From NCBI GenBank assembly GCA_963735065.1, contig CAVTJL010000004.1, positions 372,001 through 436,000 on the forward strand: a stretch of DNA of 64,000 bases. The letters are read 5' to 3'. Below are positions 33,201 to 60,471 of this stretch, one piece after another. How positions within the stretch are numbered: position 1 is the stretch's first letter; each line of letters begins with the position of its first letter. The translations under genes and the position numbers were made by a program. Source of the stretch: CAVTJL01 sp963735065 (GTDB lineage Bacteria > Pseudomonadota > Alphaproteobacteria > Geminicoccales > Geminicoccaceae). A model generated the notes under the pieces. It saw nothing but the letters and a program-made list of their open reading frames with translations, had not been told where the DNA came from and searched no databases.

Positions 33201-34182
33201 ACCTTCCGGGCTACGCCTTCTCGCCGCAGCGCTTCCCGCTCGATCCTGCCGAGGCAGGCGAGAACGCTGCGGCGCCGGGTAATCCCGTCGCCGACTTCTA
33301 CAATTTCGTCACGCGGGCAGAGCAGCTGGACGAGGACGAGGTCTATCTGACGCTGGCGCCCTTCCCGGAGATCGTCGAGGGCTTCTCCTGGACCAGCACG
33401 ATCCAGGACCCGGAGAGGCACCCGGCGCACCACGCGATGTTGCTGGCCCGGCAGCGCGAGATGCGCGCGGTGATGCTGGCGAACGTCGACTTCGAGCGTG
33501 TCGCGCACGTCCACGACATCGGGTGCGGCCTCGGCAGCGATCTGATCGTGTTGGCCCGCCGGCACCCGCATCTCACGGCCAGCGGCTATACCCTCTCGGA
33601 GGCCCAGGCGGCGGCTGCCACCCAGCGCATCGCCCGACGGGGTCTCGCCGAGCGCGCCCGGGCTTTCTGCCGGAACAGCGCGAAAGAGCCTTTGCCGCGC
33701 AAGGCCGACCTCGTGATCGGGGTCGAGGTAGCGCATCACGTCGAGGACAAGGACGGGCTCTTCGCCAATATCCGGGCAGGGCTTTCGGACAGCGGCAGGC
33801 TCGTTCTGGCCGACACCATCGCAGCAACGGTGGCACCGATAGCCTTGGCCGAGGTCGGCTCCTTCACCTGGCCGAAGGAGGACTATGCGGCGCTCTTCGC
33901 GCGCCACGGCCTCGAGATCACGACCTGCATCGATGTCTCGCAGGAGATCGCGAATTTCCTTCACGATCCGGGCCTGGACGCCATGCTCGAGCGGGAAGCC
34001 GCGGCGGCCGTCCGGGCGGGGCGGGACGAGGGCGTCGATCTCGCCGTGAAGGTGCAGCGGTCCTGGGACGCCTTCGGCGAGGCGCTGCGCACGGGCCTTG
34101 TCCACTACGTCCTCGTCGAGGCGGTGCCCTCGACCGATCCGACCCGCGCGCTCGCGCAGAACCGCCAGCAGGTGGGCCTCTC

Positions 34183-34186
<4 letters not shown>
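30284..34186 (+). CDS. LLM-type oxygenase-KS(non-extending)-O-methyltransferase PKS protein
   Basis: 1300 residues, uninterrupted. Domains: a luciferase-like flavin monooxygenase (about residues 48-390; FGLMFFSAP start, ADEGGLDAIWLPERHFHRFGG, NLSGGRVELGVGAGW), of the kind found fused to natural-product synthases; KS8 (31520-32800); and a SAM methyltransferase (33270-34110; FPEIVEGFSWT, HDIGCGLGS). The methyltransferase resembles O-methyltransferases of PKSs and differs from the C-methyltransferases elsewhere here. KS8 keeps Cys573 (DTACSSG) and His709 (EAHGAGT), but the second His of KxNIGH is Ser753 (KPNIGS), so decarboxylative extension is unlikely. There is no ACP in this protein; one opens the next gene, four bases overlapped. 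Inference: the chain passes without extension while an oxygen is introduced and/or a hydroxyl is methylated. Which atom is oxidised cannot be read from sequence. Confidence 0.9.
34170..34175 (+). promoter_or_regulatory. Shine-Dalgarno-like site for the giant PKS gene
   Basis: AGGTGG, one mismatch from consensus, lies 7 bases before the ATG at 34183 within the end of the upstream gene. It supports the ATGA-coupled start. Confidence 0.45.
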
Positions 34187-49802
<15,616 letters not shown>

Positions 49803-49806
<4 letters not shown>

Positions 49807-50609
49807 TGACGCCCGGCTTCGCCCCGGACCTCTTCGCCGGCAAGACCGTCTTCGTCACCGGCGGCGCCGGGACGATCAATTTCGGCATCGCCAAGGGGCT
49901 GGCCGAGCTGGGGGCTCAGGTGGCGCTGGCAGGGCGCAGCATGAACAAGCTCCAGGACTGCGCGCTCGAGCTGGAGCGGATGGGTGCCCGCGCCCTGCCG
50001 GTGATCGCCGACGTCCAGGATTTTTCGTCCCTGGAGGCTGCTCTCGCCACCAGCGAGGCCAAGCTCGGGCCTTGTGACGTGCTGGTGTGCGGCGCTGCCG
50101 CCAACTTCCCCGCACCCGCCGAGCAGATGACGGCCGAGGGCTTTCGCAAGGTGATCGGCGTGGACCTCGTGGGCTCGTTCAATGCCGCGAGGGCGGCCTT
50201 CGACCAGCTCCGGCGCACGCGCGGCAACATCGTCTTCGTCTCGGCCACGAACTCCCTGATGCCGTTCGCCTTCCAGTGCCACGTGGGAGCAGCCAAAGCC
50301 GGCATCGACAGCCTGATGCGGGGGTTGGCGCTGGAATGGGGCAAGCACGGCATCCGCTGCAACAGCGTCCTGCCCGGGCCCATCGAAAAGACCGAGGGGC
50401 TGAGCCGTCTTCTGACCTCCGAGGACATCGACACGCTTCGCCACTACGTGCCCGTGGGCCGCTTCGGCACGATCGAGGACGTGGCGGCCGTGACCGCCTT
50501 CCTCGCCTCGCCGCTCGCCTCGCTCTTGACCGGCGTGGCGCTGATCGCCGACGGTGGCCAGTCATTCTCGGGCTCGGCCATGGTCGCCGAAGTGATGATG
50601 AACCCGTGA
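49803..50609 (+). CDS. Stand-alone SDR resembling 2,4-dienoyl-CoA reductase
   Basis: 268 residues; ATG at 49803 overlaps the upstream stop (ATGA), with GGAG 8 bases before it (ATG 49806 is also possible). The Rossmann glycine motif is TGGAGTINFGIA. Several features match the DECR branch of the SDR superfamily more than ketoreductases: CGAAANFPAPAEQMT, QCHVGAAKAGIDSLMRGLALEWG with no YxxxK tyrosine at the usual place but a conserved Lys, and NSVLPGPIEKTEGLSRL. DECRs use NADPH to reduce conjugated dienoyl thioesters to 3-enoyl thioesters. Lying between PKS genes just after modules that build conjugated double bonds, it may act in trans on an ACP-bound diene. That role is inference; a generic ketoreductase or enoyl reductase is the alternative. 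Confidence 0.85.
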
Positions 50610-50622
50610 GCAGCCAGCTCCG

Positions 50623-53600
50623 ATGACCGACGACACCATCGGCTCGGCCTTCAAGGCAGCCCTCTTCCAGATGGTCGCGGAAAAGCGGCTGACGGCGGAG
50701 AGCGCGCTCGAGATGGTGCGCCGTCTCGAGACGACGGTGCCGGAGCTGGACCTCGTCAAGCGCACCCGGCCGCGCAAGGTCGAAGAGATCGCGGTCATCG
50801 GCATGGCCGGCCGCTTCGCCCAGGCACCCAACCTCTCCTCGTTCTGGTCAATGATCGCGGAAGGCCGGGATGGCGTGATCGAGCTGCCGGAGCAGCGGCG
50901 GGAGGGTGGCGCCGTCGAGCGCGGTGGCTTCCTGCCCGATCACGACCTCTTCGATCCACTGTTCTTCAAGATCTCGCCCACCGAGGCGGCGCTCATGGAT
51001 CCGCAGCAGCGGATCTTCCTCGAGCAGGCCTATGCCGCGTTCGAGGATGCGGGCTACGCGGAGCCCGATCTGTCGGGCCTGCGCTGCGGGGTTTTTGTCG
51101 GCGCCGGCTCGGGCGACTACTCGAGGCAACTCGACGGGGTGGGGCAGGGAGCAGGACCGCAGGCCCTGATGGGCAATGTCGCCTCGATCCTCTCGGCCCG
51201 GATCTCTTATTTTCTCAATCTCAAGGGCCCGAGCCTGGCCATCGATACGGCCTGCTCCTCCTCCCTCGTGGCGGTGCACCTGGCCTGCGAGGCGCTGCGC
51301 TCGGGCAGCTGCGAGATGGCGCTCGCTGGCGGCGTGTGCGTGGTCAACACCACGCTGTTCCTCACGGCGATGCGCGAGGCGGGCATGCTGTCGCCGTCCG
51401 CCGCCTGCCACACCTTCGACGCGGATGCCGATGGCTTCGTCGTGGGCGAGGGCGCAGGAGCGGTGATCCTGAAGCCGCTCGAGCGCGCGCTGGCCGACGG
51501 TGATCACATCTATGGGGTGATCCGCGGCAGCGCCATCAACCAGGACGGCCGCACCAACGGCATCACGGCACCCAGCGCCCCCTCCCAGACGGCCCTGGAG
51601 CGCGAGGTCTACGAGGCCACCGGGATCGATCCCGCCTCGATCGGCTACATCGAGGCGCACGGCACCGGCACGCCGCTCGGCGACCCGATCGAGATCGAGG
51701 CGCTGACATCGGCCTTCCGCGCGTGGACCGACCGCAGCGGCTTCTGCGGCATCGGCTCGGTGAAGACCAACATCGGCCATGCCCTGACGGCTGCCGGCAT
51801 CGCGGGCCTCATCAAGGTGCTGCTGATGCTGCGGCATGGCCAGATACCGCCTTCGCTCCACTTCAACGCGCCGAACCCACGGATCGACTTCGCGAGCACG
51901 CCCTTCTTCGTCACGGATCAGCCGCGTCCCTGGGCACGCCTCGGCGACGCGCCGCGACGCGCCGCCGTCAGCTCGTTCGGCTTCAGCGGCACCAACGCGC
52001 ACGTCCTGGTCGAGGAGGCGCCGGCGGCGCCGGTTCGCGCTGCAACTGAGGGGCCATTCGTCTTTCCGGTCTCGGCACGAAGCGCGACGGCGCTCTCGCA
52101 GCGCTGCGGTGAGCTTGCCCATGCGCTGATGGCTGATCCGCAGCCCGATCTGCGCGATGTCGCCTACACGCTGGCCGTCGGCCGGACGCACTGGTCTCAT
52201 CGGGCGGCCTTCGTGGCATCGGAGAGGGAAGAGCTGGTCCGCCAGCTCCTTGCGTACGCGGAAGGTCGGGGCGAGCCAAAGAGTGAGATCGCCAACCCGG
52301 AGACGGCGGCACAGATAAAAGAGTTTCTGGGCGGGGAGACGATCGACTGGCGATCGCTGATCGGACCGCTCGGCGGGCGGCGCGTTCCACTGCCGCCTCA
52401 TGGCTTCGACCGCCAGCGCTATGGTGTCCGGCCAGCGCCGATCTCCCGGACGGATGTGCTCACGGCCGTCACGGAGGCGGTTCAGGGCGTCCAGGCCGCG
52501 GCAGGCGTGGGGCTCGAGGATCTGGGGCAAGCCTTCGGCGGGGTCGAGGCCTGGGGGCGAAGAGCGGCTGCCCGAGCCGTCGCACCCTTGTTGCCGAGCG
52601 ACCGGCGCGCACTCACGCGGGAGGCGCTGCGGCGCCATCTGGGGGTGGTCGAGCAGGCGCGCGGCCTCTGGGACGCCACCCTGGATCTTCTCGCACGCGA
52701 CGGCATTCTCGCGATCGAGGGCGACCTCGTGCGCCTGCCGGATACATCCGCGATCTCGGCGGCCGAGCTCGAGGGCGACCGACAAAAGCTCGTGGCCGAG
52801 GAGCCGGCCGTGGCGCCCTTCGTCGAGCTGCTGGAACGCACCACCGCGGCACTGCCAAAAGTGCTTCGCGGCGAGATCAAGGGCACGGAGGCGCTTTTCC
52901 CCGAGGGGCGCTTCGATCTCGTCGAGCGCGTCTATCGTGGCAACAGGCTCGCCGACTACTTCAACCGTGTCATGGCGAAGGCCGCGGCGGCCACGCCCAC
53001 CGATCGCGAGCTCAGGGTTCTCGAGATCGGTGCCGGCACCGGTGGCGCCACCGCGGGCATCCTCGAGGTGCTTACAGCTGCGGGGCGCAAGGTCGCTTAC
53101 GACTACACGGACGTCTCGCTGGGCTTCACCCAGCTGGGACGAAGCCGCTTTGCCGCAGACTATCCTTTTGTCCGGTTCAGGACGCTCGACATCGAGCGCG
53201 ATCCGCTCGAGCAGGGGTTCGAGCAGCAGGCCTACGATGTCGTCATCGCCTCGAACGTTCTGCATGCCACCCGCGATATCGGGGACACGCTGGCCCGCGT
53301 CGCGACGCTGACGCGATCGGGCGGGCTCGTCCTCGTCAACGAGGTCACGGCGCTCCAGGACTTTGCCAGCCTGACCTTCGGGCTGACCGAGGGCTGGTGG
53401 GCGTTCGAGGACGGCGAGCGCCGTCTCCGCCACGCGCCGCTGCTCGACGTGGCCGGGTGGCGCCGCAACCTCGCCGAGGCGGGCTTCGGTGCCTGCCGTG
53501 CCTTCGGCCTGCCGGGCGAGGCGGAAGAGAATGCAGGGCAGGCCGTCATCGTGGCACAACGGGAAGCTGTGGCGGAGCCTGCGTCCAGGGCCGTGCCGAG

Positions 53601-56099
53601 TGGTCCGAGGACGGCGGAGCCTGATCCGATTGCCGCCGTCGATACTGCCGCGCCTGCGTCCGGAGGCGACCTGGAGACGCTGCTCCGACGTGAGGTGGCG
53701 GCGATCCTGACCATGGCCGAGGCGGCCATCGATCCGCGCGGCCGGTTCATGGACTATGGCGTCGATTCGATCCTCGGCCTTCAGCTCGTCGGCCGGCTCA
53801 ACAGCCTGCTGGGCACCGATCTCCGGCCGACCGTTCTCTTCGATCACCCGACCGTTCTCGATCTCGCCCGTCACCTGAAGGCCTTGCCGGGCGTCCGTCT
53901 GCCTGCGGCGGAAACCGTGCGGGTGATCCCGGCTCCCAAACGGTCGCAGCCCGCGACCAACGCCAGCCCCTCCGATCGCCAGATCGCCGTCATCGGTATG
54001 GCCGGCCGGTTTGCGTCGACCGACAATCTCGCCGAGTTTCACCAGCTTCTGGCCGACGGCCGCAGCGGCATCGGCGATCTGTCGGCGCGCTGGGGCGTGG
54101 ATCTCGACGAGGTCGAGCGCGAGCGTGGGATCGATGCGCGCTATCTGCGTTGGGGCGGGGGGCTGCGCCGCGTCGATCTGTTCGACCCGCTCTTCTTCCG
54201 GATGTCCGGCAAGGAGGCGGAGCTGACGGACCCGCAGCACCGCATCCTGCTGACAGAGGCTTGGCGGGCACTGGAGGATGCGGGCTATGGCGAGCCGGCG
54301 CTGGACGGCGCTCGCTGCGGCATCTTCATCGGCTGCCACGGCGGTGACTACACGCACCGCATGGCCGAGGTCGGCATCGTGCCCGAGGCGTTCGCGTTCA
54401 TGGGCAACGCCGCCTCCATCCTCGCCGCGCGCATCGCCTATATCCTGAATCTGAAAGGCCCGAGCCTCGCCGTCGACACGGCCTGCTCGTCCTCGCTCGT
54501 GGCCGTGCATCTGGCCTGCCAGAGCCTCCTCGCCGGCGAGTGCGACATGGCGCTGGCGGGCGGCGTGTTCATCAACACGACGATCGGCTTCAACGCCGCG
54601 GCATCGAAGGCCGGCATGCTGTCGCCGGAGGGGCGCTGCAAGACGTTCGACGCCGATGCCGACGGCTTCGTGCCGGGCGAGGGTGCGGGCGTCATCGTCC
54701 TGAAGCCGCTCGCCCGGGCGCTCGAGGACGGGGATCATGTGGAGGCGGTGATCCTGGCGTCTGCCGTCAACCAGGACGGCAAGACCAACGGGATCACGGC
54801 ACCCAGCATGGAATCGCAGACCCGGCTCGAGCTCGAGGTCTACGAGAAGGCGGGCATCGACCCCTCCGCCATCGGCTATGTCGAGGCGCACGGCACCGGC
54901 ACGCGACTTGGGGATCCGATCGAGATCGAGGGCCTGACGCGCGCCTTCCGGCGCTACGGCGAAGGCCGGCAGCTCTGCCCGATCGGCTCGGTCAAGACGA
55001 ATGTCGGGCATGCGGCGCACGCTGCCGGGATCGCCGGCCTGCTCAAGGTTCTCCTGCAGTTCCGCCACAGCGAGCTCTATCCCTCGCTCAACTTCAGGAC
55101 ACCCAACCCCGACCTGCATCTCGACGAGAGTCCTTTCCATGTGCTGACCGAGCACCGGCCCTGGCCGCGGGGCGAGCAGCCTCGGCTCGCCGCCATCAGC
55201 TCGTTCGGGTTCAGCGGCACGAATGTGCACATGGTCCTGGCCGAAGCGCCGGACCTGCCCAAGGTGCCGGAGGACGACGGAAGCTGGCGGCTGATCCCGG
55301 TCTCGGCCAAGACGCCGACGGCGCTACGGCAGCGTCTGAGAGATCTTCGTGGCTGGCTCGAGCAAAACGATGCGCCGCTCGGCGATGTGAGCCACACCCT
55401 CGCCTGGGGCCGCAGCCATTTCGGCGAGCGCTGGGTCGCGCTCGCGCGGAGCCGTGCGGATCTCATCGGAGCGCTCGACCGCGCTTTGGCCTCGTCGGGT
55501 GACGAGCTGCCTCGCCCGAGCGAGCCAATGCTGCCTGATGCGGCGGATGCGGCGCCGCCCGGCCCGCTCGTGGAGCTGGCCAGGCGATATCTGGCCGGCG
55601 AGGAGACCGACTTCCAAAACCTCAATCCGGGAGCGCGGCGACAGAGCCTGCCGACCTATCCCTTCGAGGAGCAGAGCTACTGGATCACGCCACTGCCGGA
55701 CGCGGCGCCTCGGGTGAGCCTGTTCGCGCCTGTCTGGGAGACTGAACCGGCGCCGCGAGCTCTGTCGCAAGCGCCCCGAGCCATTCGACTGCTCGGCAGC
55801 GATCGTGTTCCGGGTCTGGCCGGTCGGCTCAGGGCGGCGGGCCATCGCGTCGAGGATAGCGCGGGCTCGGACGGCTCAGCAGCGCCCGGTCTCACGGTCG
55901 ATCTGCGTGCGCTCGGCGACACCGCAAGCGGGCTGCGGTTGCTCTACGACCTCGTGAAGGACGAGCTTCGGCGAGGCGGGGCGGCGGTGCCGCCGATCCT
56001 CTTCATCCATGACGGCCAGCCGATGAGCGAGGCGGCAGCGGCTTTCACGCCGTCGCTCGGGATTCTCGATGGTCGTCTGCGGCTCGTGCCGATCCGGCT
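50623..56099 (+). CDS. Trans-AT PKS, first segment: KS12-cMT-ACP, KS13, KR start
   Basis: ATG at 50623 lies 13 bases after the SDR, with no clear ribosome site. The first 45 residues form a helical leader (FKAALFQMVAEKRLTAESALEMVRRLE), probably a docking segment. KS12 (50785-52020) has Cys211 in DTACSSS, IEAHGTGT and KTNIGH. C-methyltransferase (52440-53570) has EIGAGTGG. ACP (53665-53890) has GVDSI, Ser codon 53767. KS13 (53965-55250) has DTACSSS (Cys codon 54484), VEAHGTGT and KTNVGH. A KR structural half-domain starts at about 55700. At 56099-56100 the frame shifts by one base (IRL | QETPLP); the original frame stops at 56235. KS12-MT-ACP would leave an alpha-methyl beta-ketone unless processed in trans. 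Confidence 0.9.
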
Positions 56100-59000
56100 C
56101 AGGAGACGCCGTTGCCGTCGGCAGCGGAGCTGGCCGAGCTGCTGCTCGCCGAGGCCGCTGCGGTCGAGGCGGGCTCCACCCAGGAGATCGCCTATACGGA
56201 TGGCGTTCGGCAGCACCGGCGGCTCGTGCCGGTGAAGCCTAGGACAGACAAAGGTCCGGCGGGCGGCGTGTGGCTCATTACCGGTGGAGCAGGATCGCTC
56301 GGGCTCATCATGGCTCGCCACCTCGTCGAGCGTCATGGCGCACGTGTCGCGCTCGTTGGCCGATCACGGCTGGAGGGGGCCGCCGCCGAGCTTGTCGCCT
56401 CACTCGGCCACGCTGTCCGCTATTGGACGGCGGATGTCACCGATCCCGATGCGATGGCCGGGACGGTTGCGGCGGCCGCGAGCGAGGTCGGGCCGATCAC
56501 GGGCGTGATCCATGCGGCCGGCGTCGCCGCCGGTCCGGTCCTGATGGAGGGCGACTGGGCGGAGTTCGAGCGCGTCCTGGCACCCAAGGCGCTGGGCCTC
56601 GTAGCGCTGGACCGGGCCGTGGCGGCCCAGCCGCTCGAGCACTTCGTCGTCTTCTCCTCGCTCGCCGCCGAGCTGGGCGACTTCGGGCAGTGCGCGTATG
56701 CCGCTGCCAATATCGTCGCCAGTCGCTTCGCCGAGACGCGCGAGGGGCAACGGCGCAGGGGCGAGAAGCGCGGGCGCACCGTGGCGCTTTGTTGGCCGCT
56801 CTGGCGCGAGGGGCGTCGCGTGCTCTCGGCCGCCGGCGAGGAGCTTTATCTCAAGACGATCGGTATGCCGTTCCTCGAGACGGCGGACGGCCTCGCGGCC
56901 TTCGATGCGGCGCTCGGGTCCGATGCGGCCCAGCTCGTTGTGATCCCGGGCGATCCGGCGCGCGCCGAGGCGCTCCTGTCTCATGAGCCGGAGCGGAGGG
57001 CTGTCGAACCACCACCGCTGCCCCTGATCGAGCCGGAGGTTCCTGCCATGGCACCCGCGACCTCCACGCCGACGCAGGACGAGGATCTGCTGCCGGCGAT
57101 CCGGCGTCGACTCACGGCTATCGTCTCGCGGCTGCTCAAGATCGACGAGCAGCGGCTGGGGCCGGCTGTGGGCTTCGGCGACTTCGGCTTCGATTCGATC
57201 GCGCTCAAGGATTTTGCCGTCGAGATCGGCCGGGCCTATGGCGTCGTCGTGACGCCCGCCGTCTTCTTCGCCCACGGCACCATCGGCGCCCTGGCACAGC
57301 ATCTTTTGAGTGAGCACGGCAGGGTCGTGGCACGGGTCGAGAGCCCCGAGCCGAAGACGCCGGAGGCGCCGCAGGCGTCCGTCTCATCGCAGCACCCTAG
57401 CGCCGAGCCCCCGGCCGACATTGTTGCCGCTGCCGAGCGGTCGGTGGCGATCATCGGGATGGCAGGTAGGTTACCGCAGTCGCCTGATCTCGACGCCTTC
57501 TGGCGCCATCTCGCCGCCGGCGACGATCTGGTGACCGAGATCCCACGGGATCGCTGGGCTCGTGAGCCTCAGGCGGATGGCGGCAGGGCACCCCGAGGCG
57601 GCTTCATCGAGGACGTCGATCGCTTCGACGCCGCCTTTTTTCATATCGCTCCGCGCGAGGCGGTCTTCATGGACCCGCAGCATCGCCTCGCCATCGAGAC
57701 GGCCTGGCACTGCGTCGAGGATGCCGGGGTCCGGATGAGCGATCTAGCCGGTCGCCCCATCGGCGTCTTCTTCGCCCAGCAGGTCAACGAGTACGGCAGG
57801 CTGATGGCAGATCAGGCGGGTGCGGAGGCGCAGATAGCGCTCGGCAACATCGCCACCATGCTGCCCAACAGGATCTCTTATCTGTTCAACCTGCAGGGGC
57901 CGAGTGAGGCGATCGACACGGCGTGCTCGGGCGCCCTCGTCGCCGTGCATCGTGCGGTGCGTGCGCTCCTGGACGAGGAGTGCGAGCTGGCGATCGCCGG
58001 CGGCGTCAGCCTGATGCTCGATCGGCAGGGCTTCGCCACCACGACCCAGCTGGGTGTGCTCTCGCCCGACGGCTGCTGCCGAACCTTCGACGCCAAGGCC
58101 AATGGCTACGTGAAGGGCGAGGGCGTGGGCGCCGTGCTCCTGAAGCCGCTCGCGGCAGCACTGCGCGACGGCGACCCGATCCGTGCCGTGATCCGTGGCT
58201 CGGCCGTCAATCATGGCGGCCACGCCTACTCGCTGACCGCACCCAATGCCCAGGCGCAGACGGCGCTCGTGCGGGCTGCGCTCAAGCGTGCGGGGGTCGA
58301 GGCGTCCTCCATCGGCTATGTGGAGGCGCACGGCACAGGCACCGAGCTCGGCGATCCGGTCGAGGTGACGGGCCTGAAGGCAGCCTTCGGCGGGGGGAGC
58401 ACCGAGCGGCCCTGGTGTCTGCTGGGGTCGGTCAAGACAAACATCGGGCATCTCGAGCCCGCCGCCGGCATTGCCGGCCTCATGAAGACAGTGCTGGCTC
58501 TCGAGAACGGGACCGTCCCGGCATCGCTGCACGTCGAGGAGCCTAGTCCGCATCTCGAACTTGAAGAAAGTCCCTTCGCCGTTGCGACCGAGAGCGTTCC
58601 GTGGCGGCGGCTTCGTGGGGCGGGCGGCGAGGAGATGCCTCGTCGAGCCGGGGTCAGCGCTTTCGGATTCGGCGGGACGAACGCCCACGTGATCCTGGAG
58701 GAGGCGCCGGAACCGGCGCCCCTCGCGGCGACCAACGAGGTGCCGCAACTGATCGTCCTCTCGGCACGCGACCCCGAGGCGCTAGCCCGTGTCGCGGATC
58801 GGCTGGCGGCGCATGTGGAGGTCCATCCTGATCTCCGCGTCGCTGATGTCGCTTGGACGCTTCAGGTTGGCCGCGTGGCGATGCCGGCTCGCGCCGCCTT
58901 CGTCCATCGGCCCGGAGAGGCGCTGTCCGATCGACTGAGAAGCCTGGCCAGGGCGATCGCCTCGCGAGGACAGGAGGCCGGTGTCCATCTCGGCACGGCC

Positions 59001-59289
59001 GAGGAGGGCGAGGACATCCTGGGCGGCGACACGGAGAGCGCCGCCTTCGTCCACAGCCTCGTGGCCGGCGGCAAGCTCGGCCGTCTCGCCGCGCTCTGGG
59101 TCAAGGGTGCAGAGATCGACTGGCAGATCTTCGGCGGTGCCCGTGGCCGGCGTGTCTCGCTGCCGGGCTATCCCTTCGCCCGCACGCGACATTGGGTGCC
59201 GGCCCGCCGGGCGGAGACCGTGTCAGCCCCGAAGCAAGCCGAGCCTGCGCCGGTCGTGCCACTCGAGACCAAGGCGCCCGGACCGCCAC
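56100..59289 (+). CDS. Trans-AT PKS, second segment: KR-ACP, KS14
   Basis: Continues the gene begun at 50623. KR (56250-56860) has GGAGSLG, FSSLAA and the CAYAAAN tyrosine; the stereo position (VAAGPV) lacks the B-type Asp, suggesting an A-type, L-hydroxyl KR. ACP (57075-57310) has GFDSI, Ser codon 57195. KS14 (57435-58700) has DTACSGA (Cys codon 57924), VEAHGTGT and KTNIGH, with a short extra loop (RRLRGAGGEE) before its end motif FGFGGTNAH. At 59270-59310 the protein moves to another frame, where the tandem ACPs lie; this frame stops at 59507. KS14 has no reductive domain, fitting a module whose beta-keto group is kept for beta-branching. Confidence 0.88.
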
Positions 59290-60471
59290 CACCGCGCCAC
59301 GACCGCTCCGGAGGCTCTGCGGGATCGACAGGCGATCCGCGACATCGTGGCGGAGCTTGCGGCGGGCGTGCTCTATCTGGACGTCGGCGCCATCGACCGC
59401 GACGCCAACGTGGCCGATCTCGGCTTCGACTCGATCCTGGTCGTCGAGCTCGTGAAGATGCTGAACGACCGGCTCGGCACCTCTTTCGCCGCGACGCGCC
59501 TCTATGACTTCAGGACCCTGAACGGCCTCGCTGATCATTTGCACGCGCTGATGGCGGCAGGGCAGGTCGGTGGCGAAGAGCCGTCCATGCACGAGGCTGT
59601 GGCGGCAGCTCCAGAGCCGGCTCGCGCGGCGCCAAGCGAGGACGCACGCGCGCCAGTCGATGGTGAGGCCGTTGGCGATTGGCTGCGCGCGGCGCTTGCC
59701 CGTGTCCTCTATCTGTCGGAGGAGGCCATCGACGAGCGGACCAGCTTTGCCGAGCTTGGCCTCGATTCGATCCTGGCCGTCGAGCTTGCGAAAGCGATCA
59801 ACGATCACTTCGCGACCGACCTGCCGGCGACGCGCATCTTCGATCAGCCGAACGTCGCCGCCCTGGCGCGGCAGATCGAGGAGCGGCTGGGTCCATCCAC
59901 CCCGACATCGGACACGGCCGACCCAGCCGTGGTCGGGCGGGTCCTGGCCGCGTTGCGCGGGGAGGTCGCCGCAGCGCTCGCCGTCGAGGCCGACAGCATC
60001 GACGTGCGAGCACCGCTCGATGGATTCGCGATCGATCCGCCGGCCGCGGGCGCCATTGTCGACCGCTTGCGGTCGACGTTCGGCGTGGCGTTGGAGCTGG
60101 CGGAGGTCGGCGGCTGCCGTGATCTCGAGGCCGTGGCCGCGCTCATCGCGAGCCGCACAACGACGACGGCGGCCGAGAGGCCCGAAGCTCCGCCGGCAGC
60201 CGCGGCACCGCCCACGGCCGATCCCGAGGGCGAGCGTATCCTGGACGTGATCCGCGAGCAGGTGCGGATGGTCCTGCCCGACGTGCCGCCCGAGGCGGTG
60301 ACACTCGAAAGCAGCCTCGCGGAGCTTGGCGCCAACTCGATGGATCGGGTGGAGGTCGCGACCTACTCGATGGAGCAGCTGGCCGTCGTCGTCCCGCCGG
60401 CCGCGATGCGCGATGTCGCCAATGTCGGCGATCTCGTCGAGATCTTGCGTCGGTATGCGCATGCGGCGTGA
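59290..60471 (+). CDS. Trans-AT PKS, third segment: ACP-ACP-ACP-like-donor ACP
   Basis: C-terminal end of the protein begun at 50623, read in a new frame. Four carrier-protein-like units follow one another. ACP a (59320-59560) has GFDSI, Ser codon 59431. ACP b (59670-59890) has GLDSI, Ser codon 59767. The third unit (59930-60160) has an ACP-like fold pattern, but the Ser position is Pro (AIDPP, codon 60037), so it cannot carry phosphopantetheine. The fourth (60230-60468) has LGANSMDR, Ser codon 60337, the hallmark of the donor ACP that carries acetyl for HMG-synthase beta-branching and is normally a free protein. The gene overlaps the KS decarboxylase gene. Tandem ACPs after a KS without reduction are typical of beta-branching modules. 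Confidence 0.87.
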   Translation, partial: HRATTAPEALRDRQAIRDIVAELAAGVLYLDVGAIDRDANVADLGFDSILVVELVKMLNDRLGTSFAATRLYDFRTLNGLADHLHALMAAGQVGGEEPSMHEAVAAAPEPARAAPSEDARAPVDGEAVGDWLRAALARVLYLSEEAIDERTSFAELGLDSILAVELAKAINDHFATDLPATRIFDQPNVAALARQIEERLGPSTPTSDTADPAVVGRVLAALRGEVAAALAVEADSIDVRAPLDGFAIDPPAAGAIVDRLRSTFGVALELAEVGGCRDLEAVAALIASRTTTTAAERPEAPPAAAAPPTADPEGERILDVIREQVRMVLPDVPPEAVTLESSLAELGANSMDRVEVATYSMEQLAVVVPPAAMRDVANVGDLVEILRRYAHAA

